From Phycisphaerales bacterium (GTDB lineage Bacteria > Planctomycetota > Phycisphaerae > Phycisphaerales > UBA1924): a stretch of 64,000 nt of DNA. Shown here in pieces: positions 34,999 to 44,600 of this stretch. The stretch covers positions 124,001 to 188,000 of the forward strand of contig JAIEUA010000012.1 of NCBI GenBank assembly GCA_019744815.1, read 5' to 3'. The notes beneath the pieces were generated by a model. It was not told the DNA's origin. It saw only the letters and a list, made by a program, of their open reading frames with translations, and did no database searches. The translations under genes and the position numbers were made by a program. Positions within the stretch are counted from its first letter, which is position 1, and each line of letters opens with the position of its first letter.

Positions 34999-37900
34999 GC
35001 GGCCGCCACAGCGTCATCCTGGCCTCTGCCGGTTCGGGGAAGACCTACGAGCTCGCGGGCCGCTACATCCGGTTGCTAGCGGGCGGCGCTGCGCCGGAAC
35101 GGATCCTCGCGCTGACATTCACACGCAAGGCCGCCGGAGAGATGCTGGCCCGGGTGTTCAAGCGGCTGATGGAGGCGGCCGCCAGCGATGAAGCCCGGCG
35201 ACTCCTCGCGACCGAGCTGGGCCGCGAGCTCTCTGCGAGCGACGCCCGCGTGCTCGCGCTCTCGCTGGTGCGTCGCGTGTCGGCGGCCCGGGTGCAGACT
35301 CTGGATGCATTCCTGACCCAATCGGTGCGTGCGGTGGCTCCGGAGCTTGGATTGCCTCCCAAGTGGCGTGTGATGGACGAGAGCGAGCAGGACGCGGTCA
35401 CCGAGGACGCGCTGGATCGGGTCTTCGATCGTCTGCCGCTCGAGCAGTTGATGGCGACGGTGGAGCGTCTGCTGGGCGAGATGCCGCTCAAGCCGTACGA
35501 GGGCGTGCGCAAGGCGGTCGCCACACTTCACGGCGCGTGGCTGGAGTGCCCGCTGGTGGATCGGTGGGGCTTGCGCCCGGCGTCGTCGGCCGATGCCAAG
35601 CAAGCAGCGGAGCTCGCGGAGCAGCTCGTGAGCCTGCCCAAGCCGCAGAAGAAGAGCGGGGGCGACGCCACGGGCCTCGTGAACGCACTCGATTCCCTGC
35701 GGCAGTTCGCCCAAGATCAGGACTGGAGAAGAATCGTCGACGCCCGAGTGGCTCAGGCCTCGATCGACGGCACCGGGAAGTTCGGTCCGGTCGAGATCCC
35801 CGCCCCGCATCTCGCGCTGCTCACGACCCTGCACCGCACGGCGTCACTGCTTGCGTTGCACGAACTCGCCGCGGAGTCTCAGGCCGCGGGCGTCATCGCG
35901 GCCGCGTTCGACGGCGCGATCTCTCAGGCCAAACAAGAACGCGGCGTGGTCGGGTTCGATGATCTGGCCCGCCTCCTGCTCGACGGCGGCGCCGCGGGCG
36001 AGCCCGAGTGGATGGCCTTCCGGCTCGACTCCAAAATCGACCACGTGCTGCTCGACGAGTTCCAGGATACGTCGCTCTCGCAGTACCGCTGCCTGGAACC
36101 GATCCTCAGCGAGATCGCCTCGCAGGAGAGTCATCGGTCGATCTTCGCCGTAGGAGACGTCAAGCAATCGCTCTACGGCTGGCGCAGCGCGGTGCCGGAT
36201 CTGCTGCCCTCGCTGCCCGAGCGACTGCATCTCGGGCCCGCCTCGACGCGGGCCAAGAGCTGGCGCTCGTCGCCCGCCGTCCTCGCGGCGGTGAACGCCG
36301 TGTTCTCTGGGATCGCGGCGAACGAAGCGTTGTCGGACTACGCGTCCGCGGCCCGGCGATGGTCCACTTTCTTTCAGCCGCACGTGGCCGCCAAGACCGA
36401 TCTCGCCGGCGAGGTTCGCATCGAGGAGACCGGCTCAGCTGCAGCCGACGGCTCCGAAGCCGGCACGGCCGACAAGGCTACCGAGAAGGATCACATCGAG
36501 CAGGTCGCTGATCGCGTTGCCGAGCTGCACGAGCAGCACCCGGATTGGTCGATCGCGGTGCTCCTTCGCACAACATCGGACAACCGCCTGACCCGCTACG
36601 CCGAGGCCCTGAAACGCCGCGGGATCGATGCGGCCGAGGACCGGGGCTTCCCGCTCACCGCCGAACCCGCGGTCAACGCGGTGCTGTCGCTGCTTCAGAT
36701 GATTGAACACCCCGGCGACAGCGCCGCGGGGTACCACGTCGCGCTCACGGCTCTCGGCCCGATCGTGGGTCTGCGCGATCCGCTCAGCGAAGCGGCGCGG
36801 CGGCGCTGCGCGGACGCGCTTCGATCCGAGCTCGCCGAGTATGGACTGGTCGCGCTGCTCCGCCGTGTCCGGCTCCGGCTTACGGCATCGCTCCCCGCGC
36901 CGTCTGTGGCCAGGCTCGTGGAGATGGAGCGTCTGGCGAGCGGCTTCGACGCCAACCCCGGCGCGTCGCTCGCCGAGTTCGTCCGAAGCGCGCAGAAGGG
37001 CTCGGTCGTCGATCCGTCGCTCGCCACGGTCAGCGTGATGACCATCCACCGTGCCAAAGGGCTCGAGTTCGACGCGGTCATCCTCCCGGAGCTCACGCGG
37101 CAGTGGTTCAAGATGACTCCCAAGGTTGTTGTCGATCGGGGTGACGCCGGTGAGACCGATCCGTTCGCCCCCGTGCGATGCGTGAGCATCTACCCCGCGG
37201 CGGAGCTGCAAGCGATCGACCCCGAGCTTGCGGCCATGGTGCGACGCCACCGCTCCCGCATCGTCCGTGAGGAGCTGAGCTGCCTGTATGTCGCGATGAC
37301 CCGCGCGATCCGCCGCCTCGACGTGATGCTGCAGCCCGTGGCCAACGCGGGCAAGCAGCCCAGCGCGGCCCGCGTGCTGCGACAAACGCCGTGGGGCAAC
37401 GCCGCGGCGAGCGAAGGCGGTCTGATCGCTCGCTTCATGCACGACGGGAGTTCCGAGCCTTCGGCGAGCAAAGCGACATCATCGCAGGCCCGATCCGCGG
37501 AGGCGGCGCTTCCCGAGCGATCACCGCCCCGAGAAGTCACGATCCGCTTCGCCGCGGCCGCTCGTCCCACGCGAGTCGCGCCCTCTACCAAGGCCGACCA
37601 GAACCTTTCGGACGTGCTGACGTTCGAGCTCACTCGGGGGGAACACCTGCTCGCCGGTGAAGTGTGGCACTACGCCTTCGAGACCATCGAGTGGCGCGAC
37701 GCGGGCTCGGCTGCCCGTGCCGCCGCGCTCGCGGCACGCCGGTTCCGGCTCGCTGATCCGGATCGCATCACGCTCGAATCCCAACTCGCCGCGAGTCTCT
37801 CCAAGCCGATGGGCACGCTCTTCGACGCGGCCCGTTACGCAACCCGAGGCGGCGAACCTCGCGTTCTCCGCGAATGGCCGTTCACGACCATCGCGGTCGA

Positions 37901-38219
37901 GAGCGCCCCGGCCCTCAACGGCCGGATCGACCGCCTGGTGGTCGGGACCCGGGGCCCCGATGCCGCCGCGAGCTGGGCCGAGATCGTGGATTACAAGGTG
38001 CAGGTGGTCGAGGGCGACGGCACGGCCGCTGCCGAGGCGCACCGGCCGCAGTTGGACGCCTACCGGCACGCGGTGGCGGGCCTCTTCAAGCTGGACCCGG
38101 CGGTGGTGACCTGCGTTCTGGCGTTCCCGTTGGCGGGTTTGGCGGTCGAACTGCCCGGTTCGAACCAAAGCACGGTTTCAGCCGATAAGAGGGCCGGACG
38201 GAATCCGAAGAAGAGTTGA
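34995..38219 (+). CDS. AddA-like UvrD-family helicase-nuclease
   Basis: 1074 residues. It starts at GTG 34995, sharing bases with the previous stop (GTGA). UvrD-family helicase motifs are complete: SVILASAGSGKTYELAGRYI (Walker A), DHVLLDEFQDTS (motif II, near residue 352), VGDVKQSLYGWR (III), SVMTIHRAKGLEFDAVILPE (V) and CLYVAMTRAIRRLDVML (VI, near 765). The C-terminal nuclease has EIVDYKVQ near 995 and HRPQLDAYRHAV. With the upstream AddB-like protein it should form a RecBCD/AddAB-type complex that unwinds and trims double-strand ends for recombination. It ends 48 bp before the rhomboid gene. Confidence 0.88.
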   Translation: MSGRHSVILASAGSGKTYELAGRYIRLLAGGAAPERILALTFTRKAAGEMLARVFKRLMEAAASDEARRLLATELGRELSASDARVLALSLVRRVSAARVQTLDAFLTQSVRAVAPELGLPPKWRVMDESEQDAVTEDALDRVFDRLPLEQLMATVERLLGEMPLKPYEGVRKAVATLHGAWLECPLVDRWGLRPASSADAKQAAELAEQLVSLPKPQKKSGGDATGLVNALDSLRQFAQDQDWRRIVDARVAQASIDGTGKFGPVEIPAPHLALLTTLHRTASLLALHELAAESQAAGVIAAAFDGAISQAKQERGVVGFDDLARLLLDGGAAGEPEWMAFRLDSKIDHVLLDEFQDTSLSQYRCLEPILSEIASQESHRSIFAVGDVKQSLYGWRSAVPDLLPSLPERLHLGPASTRAKSWRSSPAVLAAVNAVFSGIAANEALSDYASAARRWSTFFQPHVAAKTDLAGEVRIEETGSAAADGSEAGTADKATEKDHIEQVADRVAELHEQHPDWSIAVLLRTTSDNRLTRYAEALKRRGIDAAEDRGFPLTAEPAVNAVLSLLQMIEHPGDSAAGYHVALTALGPIVGLRDPLSEAARRRCADALRSELAEYGLVALLRRVRLRLTASLPAPSVARLVEMERLASGFDANPGASLAEFVRSAQKGSVVDPSLATVSVMTIHRAKGLEFDAVILPELTRQWFKMTPKVVVDRGDAGETDPFAPVRCVSIYPAAELQAIDPELAAMVRRHRSRIVREELSCLYVAMTRAIRRLDVMLQPVANAGKQPSAARVLRQTPWGNAAASEGGLIARFMHDGSSEPSASKATSSQARSAEAALPERSPPREVTIRFAAAARPTRVAPSTKADQNLSDVLTFELTRGEHLLAGEVWHYAFETIEWRDAGSAARAAALAARRFRLADPDRITLESQLAASLSKPMGTLFDAARYATRGGEPRVLREWPFTTIAVESAPALNGRIDRLVVGTRGPDAAASWAEIVDYKVQVVEGDGTAAAEAHRPQLDAYRHAVAGLFKLDPAVVTCVLAFPLAGLAVELPGSNQSTVSADKRAGRNPKKS

Positions 38220-38267
38220 ACCGATCTGGAATCCCACGGGGCCATGCCCCGCGGCGCGGGAGCGACG

Positions 38268-39401
38268 ATGGGCCTTGCCGAACGACAGTACCAGTCCGCG
38301 AACGACGATCGATCGTGGGGCGGCGGGGGAGGCGCATGGAGCGGCCTTTCTGATTTCCGTCGATGGTCCGTGAACACCTGGATCATCGTGGTCAACTGCG
38401 CCATCTTTCTCCTCGGCGCGACCCTGCTTGCCAAGCCCGGCATCCCGGTGCTTGAGACCCGCAAGGTTCCCGTCGGCATCACCAATGTTGAGGTCGATCG
38501 CTTCTTCCTGCCCGACGGCAGCCGCGCCACACGCGAGGACGAGACTCGCGTCGGCCAGCCCCTTCTGCGCCCGATCCTGAACCGCCAGACGAACGAGCAG
38601 GTCGGTGTCGCGGAGTACCGCGTCCGCCCGCCGCTCGATGCACTGGGTCACTTCTCGACCCAGAAGGCGTTCCTGGAGATCCAGGTCTGGAGGTTCGTCA
38701 CGTTCCAGTTCCTGCACGCCAACGTCCTGCACATCTTCTTCAACATGTTCGGGCTCTACATCTTCGGCGGCGTGGTGGAACGCTACCTCGGATCGCGCCG
38801 GTATCTCGCCTACTACCTCGTCACCGGCATCTTCGGCGGTCTGCTCTATCTCATCCTGAACCTGCTCGGCTATCTGGTGCTGCGGTTCAATCTGCCCACT
38901 ATCCCGGGCTTGCTCTTCCACCAGACCACCGTGCCTCTGGTCGGCGCATCGGCGGGCGTCTTCGGCGTCATCATGGCCTGCGCGAAGATCGAGCCCGACT
39001 CCATGGTGCAGATGATCTTCCCGCCCATCTCGCTGCGGATGAAGACGCTCGCCTACGGCTTCGTCGGTTTGGCCCTCTTCAACCTCCTCTTCACCGGCAA
39101 GAACGCCGGCGGCGAGGCGGCCCATATTGGCGGCGCGATCGCCGGGTTCTACTTCATCCGCAACGCCCACCTGCTCGCCGATTTCTTCGACGTGTTCAGC
39201 GACTCGCGTCGCCCGCCCCGGCCCGGGCAACCCGCCCGCTCCGGCTGGTCGTGGCTGCGTTCGGCGTCGCCCGCCGCGCCGAGTGCCGAGGTCGATCGCA
39301 TCCTCGCCAAGGTCCGCGAATCGGGCATCGCCAGCCTCACCGCGAAGGAAAAGAAGATCCTAGCCGACGACACCAACCGCTTGCGGGCCCGCGGCGGCTG
39401 A
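38268..39401 (+). CDS. Rhomboid-family intramembrane serine protease
   Basis: 377 residues from ATG 38268 (GGGAG just upstream); an ATG at 38244 would add 8 residues. A cytosolic N-terminal part is followed by several membrane helices (WIIVVNCAIFLLGATLL, FVTFQFLHANVLHIFFNMFG, YLAYYLVTGIFGGLLYLILN). The catalytic Ser is in VGASAGVFGVIM (Ser about 228) and the catalytic His in GEAAHIGGAIAGF (His about 286). A long loop between the first membrane segment and FQFLH carries an insertion of about 80 residues. The C-terminal tail is soluble and charged. It cleaves membrane proteins within or near the bilayer; targets unknown. It lies 28 bp before tgt. Confidence 0.87.
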   Translation: MGLAERQYQSANDDRSWGGGGGAWSGLSDFRRWSVNTWIIVVNCAIFLLGATLLAKPGIPVLETRKVPVGITNVEVDRFFLPDGSRATREDETRVGQPLLRPILNRQTNEQVGVAEYRVRPPLDALGHFSTQKAFLEIQVWRFVTFQFLHANVLHIFFNMFGLYIFGGVVERYLGSRRYLAYYLVTGIFGGLLYLILNLLGYLVLRFNLPTIPGLLFHQTTVPLVGASAGVFGVIMACAKIEPDSMVQMIFPPISLRMKTLAYGFVGLALFNLLFTGKNAGGEAAHIGGAIAGFYFIRNAHLLADFFDVFSDSRRPPRPGQPARSGWSWLRSASPAAPSAEVDRILAKVRESGIASLTAKEKKILADDTNRLRARGG

Positions 39402-39429
39402 GCCGGATGAACCGACGAATGATCGTCCG

Positions 39430-40683
39430 ATGCCCGCACCGCTCCGCTTCGACATCCAGGCCCGCTCCAACGTCTCCGCCGCCCGCAGCGGCGTCGTGAC
39501 CACGCTCCACGGCTCATTCCACACGCCCGCGTTCATGCCCGTCGGCACCAAGGGCACGGTGAAGGGCATCCTGCCCGAGATGATCGAGCGCACCGGCGCT
39601 GAGATCCTCCTCAACAACACCTACCACATGCTCCTTCGCCCCGGGCCGGAGCTCGTTTCCAAGATGGGCGGCGTGCACCGCTTCATGAACTGGCACCGCC
39701 CCATCCTTACCGATTCCGGCGGCTACCAGGCCTTCAGCCTCTCGGAGATGAACGCGGTCGACGACGACGGCGTCACCTTCAAGTCCATCGTCGACGGCAG
39801 CAGCATCCGCCTCACGCCCGAACGCGCGACGCAGGTGCAGAACCTGCTGGGCCCCGACATCATGATGGCCTTCGACGACTGCCCGCCGTCGATCGACCCC
39901 AACGTCGAAGAGCCCACCCAGCCTCGCCTTGCCAGCGCCGCCAAACGCGACGCCACCAGCGGCCCTCGCTCCAAGAAGAAGGTTTACGACCACGTTGCCC
40001 GGCTCGACGTCGCCAACGAACGCACCGTCCGCTGGCTCGAACGCTGTCTGCAAGCCCACGCACGCAAGGACGAGCAGTCGCTCTTCGGCATCGTGCAGGG
40101 AGGTACCGATCTCGAGCGCCGCCGCTGGTCGGCGGAACGCATCTGTGCGATGGACTGCCCCGGCTTCGCGATCGGCGGCGTGGCGGTGGGGGAGCAGGCC
40201 GACGACATCGCCCGCGTGGTCCGCTTCACTGCGCCGCTTCTGCCCGACAACAAGCCGCGGTACCTCATGGGCGTCGGCTACGAGCGTGACATCCTCGCCG
40301 CGGTGCGGGCGGGCGTCGACATGTTCGACTGCGTGCTCCCCACCCGCAACGGGCGCAACGCGAACGCGTTTACCAGCCGCGGACAGATGCGGCTGCGCAA
40401 CGCCCAGTTCGCCGAGGACCCGCGCCCGATCGAAGAAGGCTGCGACTGCGAAGCCTGCCGAACTCAGCGGATCGGCGACGGCGAGGGGCACTTTTCCCGC
40501 TCCTATCTGCGCCACCTCTTCATGGCCGACGAGATGCTCGGCCCCATGCTCGTCACCCTCCACAACCTTCGGCACTTCCAACGCTTCATGGGCGACCTAC
40601 GCCAGACCATCCGGACCGACGACTGGACCGGCTTCCTCACCCGGTGGCCCGTGGCCGCTGAGGGGATGACGAGCCACGACTGA
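39430..40683 (+). CDS. tgt: tRNA-guanine transglycosylase (queuine tRNA-ribosyltransferase)
   Basis: 417 residues. It exchanges guanine-34 of GUN-anticodon tRNAs for preQ1. Motifs: LTDSGGYQAFSL with the active-site Asp, GIVQGGTDLERR, GFAIGGVAVGEQ and FDCVLPTRNGRNANAF with the nucleophilic Asp. Zinc is held by CDCEACRTQRIG and the later HNLRHF His. Compared with typical bacterial Tgt (about 375 residues) there is an insertion of about 25-30 residues after AFDDCPP that is rich in Ala, Pro, Ser and Lys (TQPRLASAAKRDATSGPRSK). The insertion is outside the catalytic and zinc motifs. The yajC-secDF block follows 331 bp later, an order seen in many bacteria. Confidence 0.95.
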   Translation: MPAPLRFDIQARSNVSAARSGVVTTLHGSFHTPAFMPVGTKGTVKGILPEMIERTGAEILLNNTYHMLLRPGPELVSKMGGVHRFMNWHRPILTDSGGYQAFSLSEMNAVDDDGVTFKSIVDGSSIRLTPERATQVQNLLGPDIMMAFDDCPPSIDPNVEEPTQPRLASAAKRDATSGPRSKKKVYDHVARLDVANERTVRWLERCLQAHARKDEQSLFGIVQGGTDLERRRWSAERICAMDCPGFAIGGVAVGEQADDIARVVRFTAPLLPDNKPRYLMGVGYERDILAAVRAGVDMFDCVLPTRNGRNANAFTSRGQMRLRNAQFAEDPRPIEEGCDCEACRTQRIGDGEGHFSRSYLRHLFMADEMLGPMLVTLHNLRHFQRFMGDLRQTIRTDDWTGFLTRWPVAAEGMTSHD

Positions 40684-41014
40684 GAGCGGCGCCTTTCCAC
40701 AACCTGCGACGGACGTGTCATGCGGGAAGGCTTGGAAGGAGTGCCATGGCCGCGACCCTTGGGTACCGGGTACGCCGCCTGATCGCACCTCAAGCATCCA
40801 ATCCCTCGTCGCCCAGCCTCCTCAGACTCCGCTGGTTTGCGGCATCCCCGGCCTGACATCGTGCGCGAAGGTCCCTAACATCCTTGATTCGGTGTCCTTT
40901 GGGTATCGGCTCGGGCGTCCGGCCGGGCGGCATCGTTGCCGACTCGACCCGGTCTTGAGAAGGTACCCCCGCCGCGATACGCATTCGCACCTTCTTTGGT
41001 GTGTTGGAGCTTCG
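40684..41014. other. 331-bp gap between tgt and yajC, no secure gene
   Basis: It holds one small candidate reading frame at 40746-40856 (listed separately). No terminator-like hairpin with a T-run was seen after tgt. The promoter of yajC-secDF is expected in the second half, but no clear -35/-10 pair was recognised. Confidence 0.4.
40746..40856 (+). CDS. Possible small protein, 36 residues (very uncertain)
   Basis: An ATG at 40746 is preceded by GGAAGGAG with a short spacing, a stronger ribosome site than most genes here. The 36-residue product (MAATLGYRVRRLIAPQASNP start, LLRLRWFAASPA end) is basic and without a known domain. It lies in the tgt-yajC gap on the same strand. It could be a leader peptide controlling yajC-secDF, or chance. 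Confidence 0.2.
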   Translation: MAATLGYRVRRLIAPQASNPSSPSLLRLRWFAASPA

Positions 41015-41575
41015 ATGCAGACCGCCTCCTTGCACGGATTCGAACTGACCCTGACGTTGGCGCAGGCGACCCCAGCCGCCACCAACCCGTCCACGCCTCA
41101 GGCGTCGGCCCAGTCGGCCCCGGCCGCCAATGGTCAGGCTCTGGTCCCAATCGGCATCCCCACGGCGGCCAAGACCACCGCGACCGAGACGCAGCCGCTG
41201 GTGCCCAACACGACGACCACGACGACCACCGCCGCTCCCCGCGGCAACATGGACATGACCTTCATGTTCGTGATGGTTGGCTTCCTGCTCCTCATGATCT
41301 ACATGGCGTGGAGCGGCAGCCGCAAGGAAAAGAAGAAGCGCGAGGAGCTGAACAACTCTCTCGGCAAGGGCGACACCGTGCAGACCATCGGCGGGATCAT
41401 CGGCGAGGTCGTCGAGCTGGGCGACAACGACCTGGTTCTCAAGGTCGTCGACGGACGCATCCGATTCGCCAAGTCCGCGGTGCAAGGCATCCTCAAGTCC
41501 AAGGGCGACAAGTCCGAGGCCAAGGTCGACACCACCGTCGAGCCCAAGCTGGCGGCCACCGCCAACGCACGCTGA
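41015..41575 (+). CDS. yajC: Preprotein translocase accessory subunit YajC, extended N-terminus
   Basis: 186 residues; GGAG lies before the ATG. A single membrane helix (TFMFVMVGFLLLMIYMAW) is followed by the YajC core: SRKEKKKREELNNSLGKGDT, VQTIGGIIGEVVEL and DNDLVLKVVDGRIRFAKSAV. YajC joins SecDF on the SecYEG channel. Typical YajC proteins are about 85-115 residues. Here about 75 extra residues rich in Ala, Thr, Pro and Gln (with a run of seven Thr) precede the helix. secDF starts 54 bp downstream, so they form one unit. Confidence 0.9.
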   Translation: MQTASLHGFELTLTLAQATPAATNPSTPQASAQSAPAANGQALVPIGIPTAAKTTATETQPLVPNTTTTTTTAAPRGNMDMTFMFVMVGFLLLMIYMAWSGSRKEKKKREELNNSLGKGDTVQTIGGIIGEVVELGDNDLVLKVVDGRIRFAKSAVQGILKSKGDKSEAKVDTTVEPKLAATANAR

Positions 41576-41629
41576 TCGCCGCCACTTCCTTCACACACAT
41601 CGACCGACGACGGGAACTCCGAGATTCGC

Positions 41630-44600
41630 ATGGGCAAGCTCTACCGCAATCTGTGTCTCTGCATCGGCATGCTGATCTTCTTCTTCTGGGCGATGTACCC
41701 GCCTCAGGAGAAGTTGCGCCTCGGCAAGGACCTCGCCGGCGGCGTGACGCTGGTGTATCAGCTCGACATCGCTTCCAACGAGGACGCCTCCAAGGTCGTC
41801 AACGACACCATCAGCGCTCTGAAGGATCGCGTTGACCCGGATGGTCTGCTCGAGATCTCGATGGTCCGGCAGGGACGCGATCGCATCGAGATCTCGATGC
41901 CTCTGCCGCGCCAGGAGGTCAAGGACCTCCGAGCGAAGTACGAAGAGGAACTCCGAAACCTCGGCCGCAACGCGTTGACGCGCGATCGCCTGTCCGATGT
42001 GCTCTCCCTTCCCGCCGCCGAACGGGCGACGCGGATCACCGAACTCAGCAGCGGCAACCCCAAGCGCAAAGAGCTGCTCGAGAAGCTCGTGGGGCAGCAC
42101 GACACCGCGAAGCTGATGCGTGAAGAGCTGGCCAAGGCCAAGGCCAAGGCGGCCAACGCGCCCGCGAACGAGCTGGACAACCTGATCGACAAGGCCGGCG
42201 AAGCCGAGCTGGGCGCCGAGGAATCCCTCAAGGGTGTGATCGCGACGTTCCTCCCCGCGGCCGAGGTTCGCCAGGCCCTGACGCTCTCCGAGAAGCAGGA
42301 ATCGATCCAGGACGCCAAGGGCAAACTGATCAAGACGCCCAGCCCGCGGGAGCGAGCCCTGACTCGCCTTCGCACCGCGTACCCCGACGCCGTGCCGGAT
42401 CTGGAGCGAGTGCAGGCGGCGTTCAACGCCTACGCCGCCAAGCGCACCTCGCTGGATGATCCGCAGGACCTCATCCGCATGCTGCAGGGCGCGGGCGTGC
42501 TCAGCTTCCGGATCACCGTCGATCCCAACGCGTATCCCGAGGAGCAACGCCTTCGCCAAGAACTTCGGGCCAAGGGGCCGGCCGCTTCCCGGTCGAACGA
42601 GGTCCGTTGGTTCAAGATCAACCGCATCGCCAACTGGTACAACAGCATCACCGAACTCGAACGGCTGACCGCCAATCCGTCCGAGTACTTCCTGACCCGC
42701 GGCTACGTCGCCGAGGAGTATCAGGGGCAGTACTACCTGCTCTGCTGGGATATCCGCGGCAACCGTCTCACCCGGGCCGAGGGCGACTGGAGCGTCGCGA
42801 GCGCTTCTGAGAGCAAGGACCAGACCGGGCTCCCGGCGATCAGCTTCACCATGGACGCCCGCGGCGCCATTCTGCTGGGCGACCTGACCAAGGACCACGT
42901 CAACCAGAAGATGGCCGTGCTCCTCGATGACGAGGTGTACACCGCCCCGAATCTCCGCTCGGCGATCAGCCGCAACGGCCAGATCACCGGCTCATTCACG
43001 CCGGAAGAAATCCGCTACATCGTCCGCGTCCTGGGCGGCGGGTCGCTCCAGACCAAGATGAGCCCCGAGCCGATCTCGCTCAGCTCCGTCGGACCCGAGC
43101 TCGGGTCGGACAACCTGAGCAAGGGGTTCATGTCCGGTGTCGTCGCGATCATCGTCGTGTCGGCGTTCATCGTGGTGTACTACTTCGGCGCCGGCATGAT
43201 CGCCGTCGTCGCTCTCTTCGCGAACGCGATCATCGTCCTCGGAGCTTTGGCGCTCAACAAGGCCGCGTTCAGCATGCCCGGCATCGCGGGCGTGATTCTG
43301 ACCTTCGGCATGGCCGTCGACTCCAACGTGCTGGTCTACGAGCGCATTCGAGAAGAAATCCTCCGCGGGGCCGACGCCAAGACCGCCACTCGCATCGGCT
43401 TCGATAAGGCGTTCAGCTCGATCCTGGACGGCAACGTCACCAACCTCATCGTCTGCGTGGTGCTCGCTTACACCGGCACGGCCGAGATCCGCGGTTTCGC
43501 CATCACGATGGGCATCGGCGTCGTCTCCACCCTGTTCGCCGCCCTGATCTTCAGCCGCCTGCTCTTCGGCGTCGCGCTCAACACGTTCGGCTGGAAGAAC
43601 ATCAACATGCTGCCGCTCGCCGTTCCGGCGATCCAGCGGACCCTGACGCCGAACGTCGACTGGCTGCGACTGCGTCCGGCCTTCTTCACGTTCTCGATCT
43701 CGTATGTGCTCCTGGGCCTTGGCTTTGTCGTGTTCCAGGGCCGTGAGATGCTCGACAACGAGTTCCGGGGCGGCACCGCCGTCACGCTCGAGTTCAAGCA
43801 GAAGTCCCCCGGTTCAACCGAGCACGTCACCCTAACCCGCGCCGAGGTCAAGGCTCGCGTCGAAGCGATCGGCGCCGCGGCCGCGCAGGACAACCCGCTC
43901 CGCGAGCTGGTCAACGCCGAAGTGCTGCCTATCGATCCCGAGGCCGACGGCGTCACCAGCGACAAGTTCACCGTCAAGACCATCCTCACCGATGGCGCGA
44001 CCGTGCAGGAGAGCCTCGTCGGCAAGTTCTCCGACGTGATGGAGCTCTCGCCCGCCCTCAAGTTCAAGGGCGCCGAGGCCGACTCGCTCCGCGACGCTCC
44101 GGTCTATCGGCTCGTCTCGCCGGATCTGGGCACCAACCTCGGACGCACGCTCTCCTCGCCCAAGAACGTCGGCGACATGGTCGGCGGCGTGGCGATCGTG
44201 ATCGACAAGCTCGAGCCCGCGGTCCCGCTCTCCACGCTCACCTCTCGCCTCGACGCGGTCCGGGCCCGCCCACAGTTCGCGGACACGCTCGCCCGAAAGC
44301 ACGCGGTCATCGTGCTCGAGGGCACGGATCAGGCCGTGCAGTCCGCGGCGTTCGTGGTCTTCGACGAGACCGCCCGAGTCTTCGACAACGAGGCCCGCTG
44401 GACCGAGTCGCTGGCGACACGCGAGTGGAAGCTCGTCACCGAATCGCTCACGCAGGCGCAGGTCCCCGCCAGCGTGGTGCTCTTCAGCGCCGCGATCGCG
44501 GACACGTTCCGAGCTCAGGCGATCGTGGCCACAGTGGTCAGCTTCCTTCTCATCTCGATCTACATCTGGTTCCGATTCAAGAGCCTCCGCTACTCACTCG

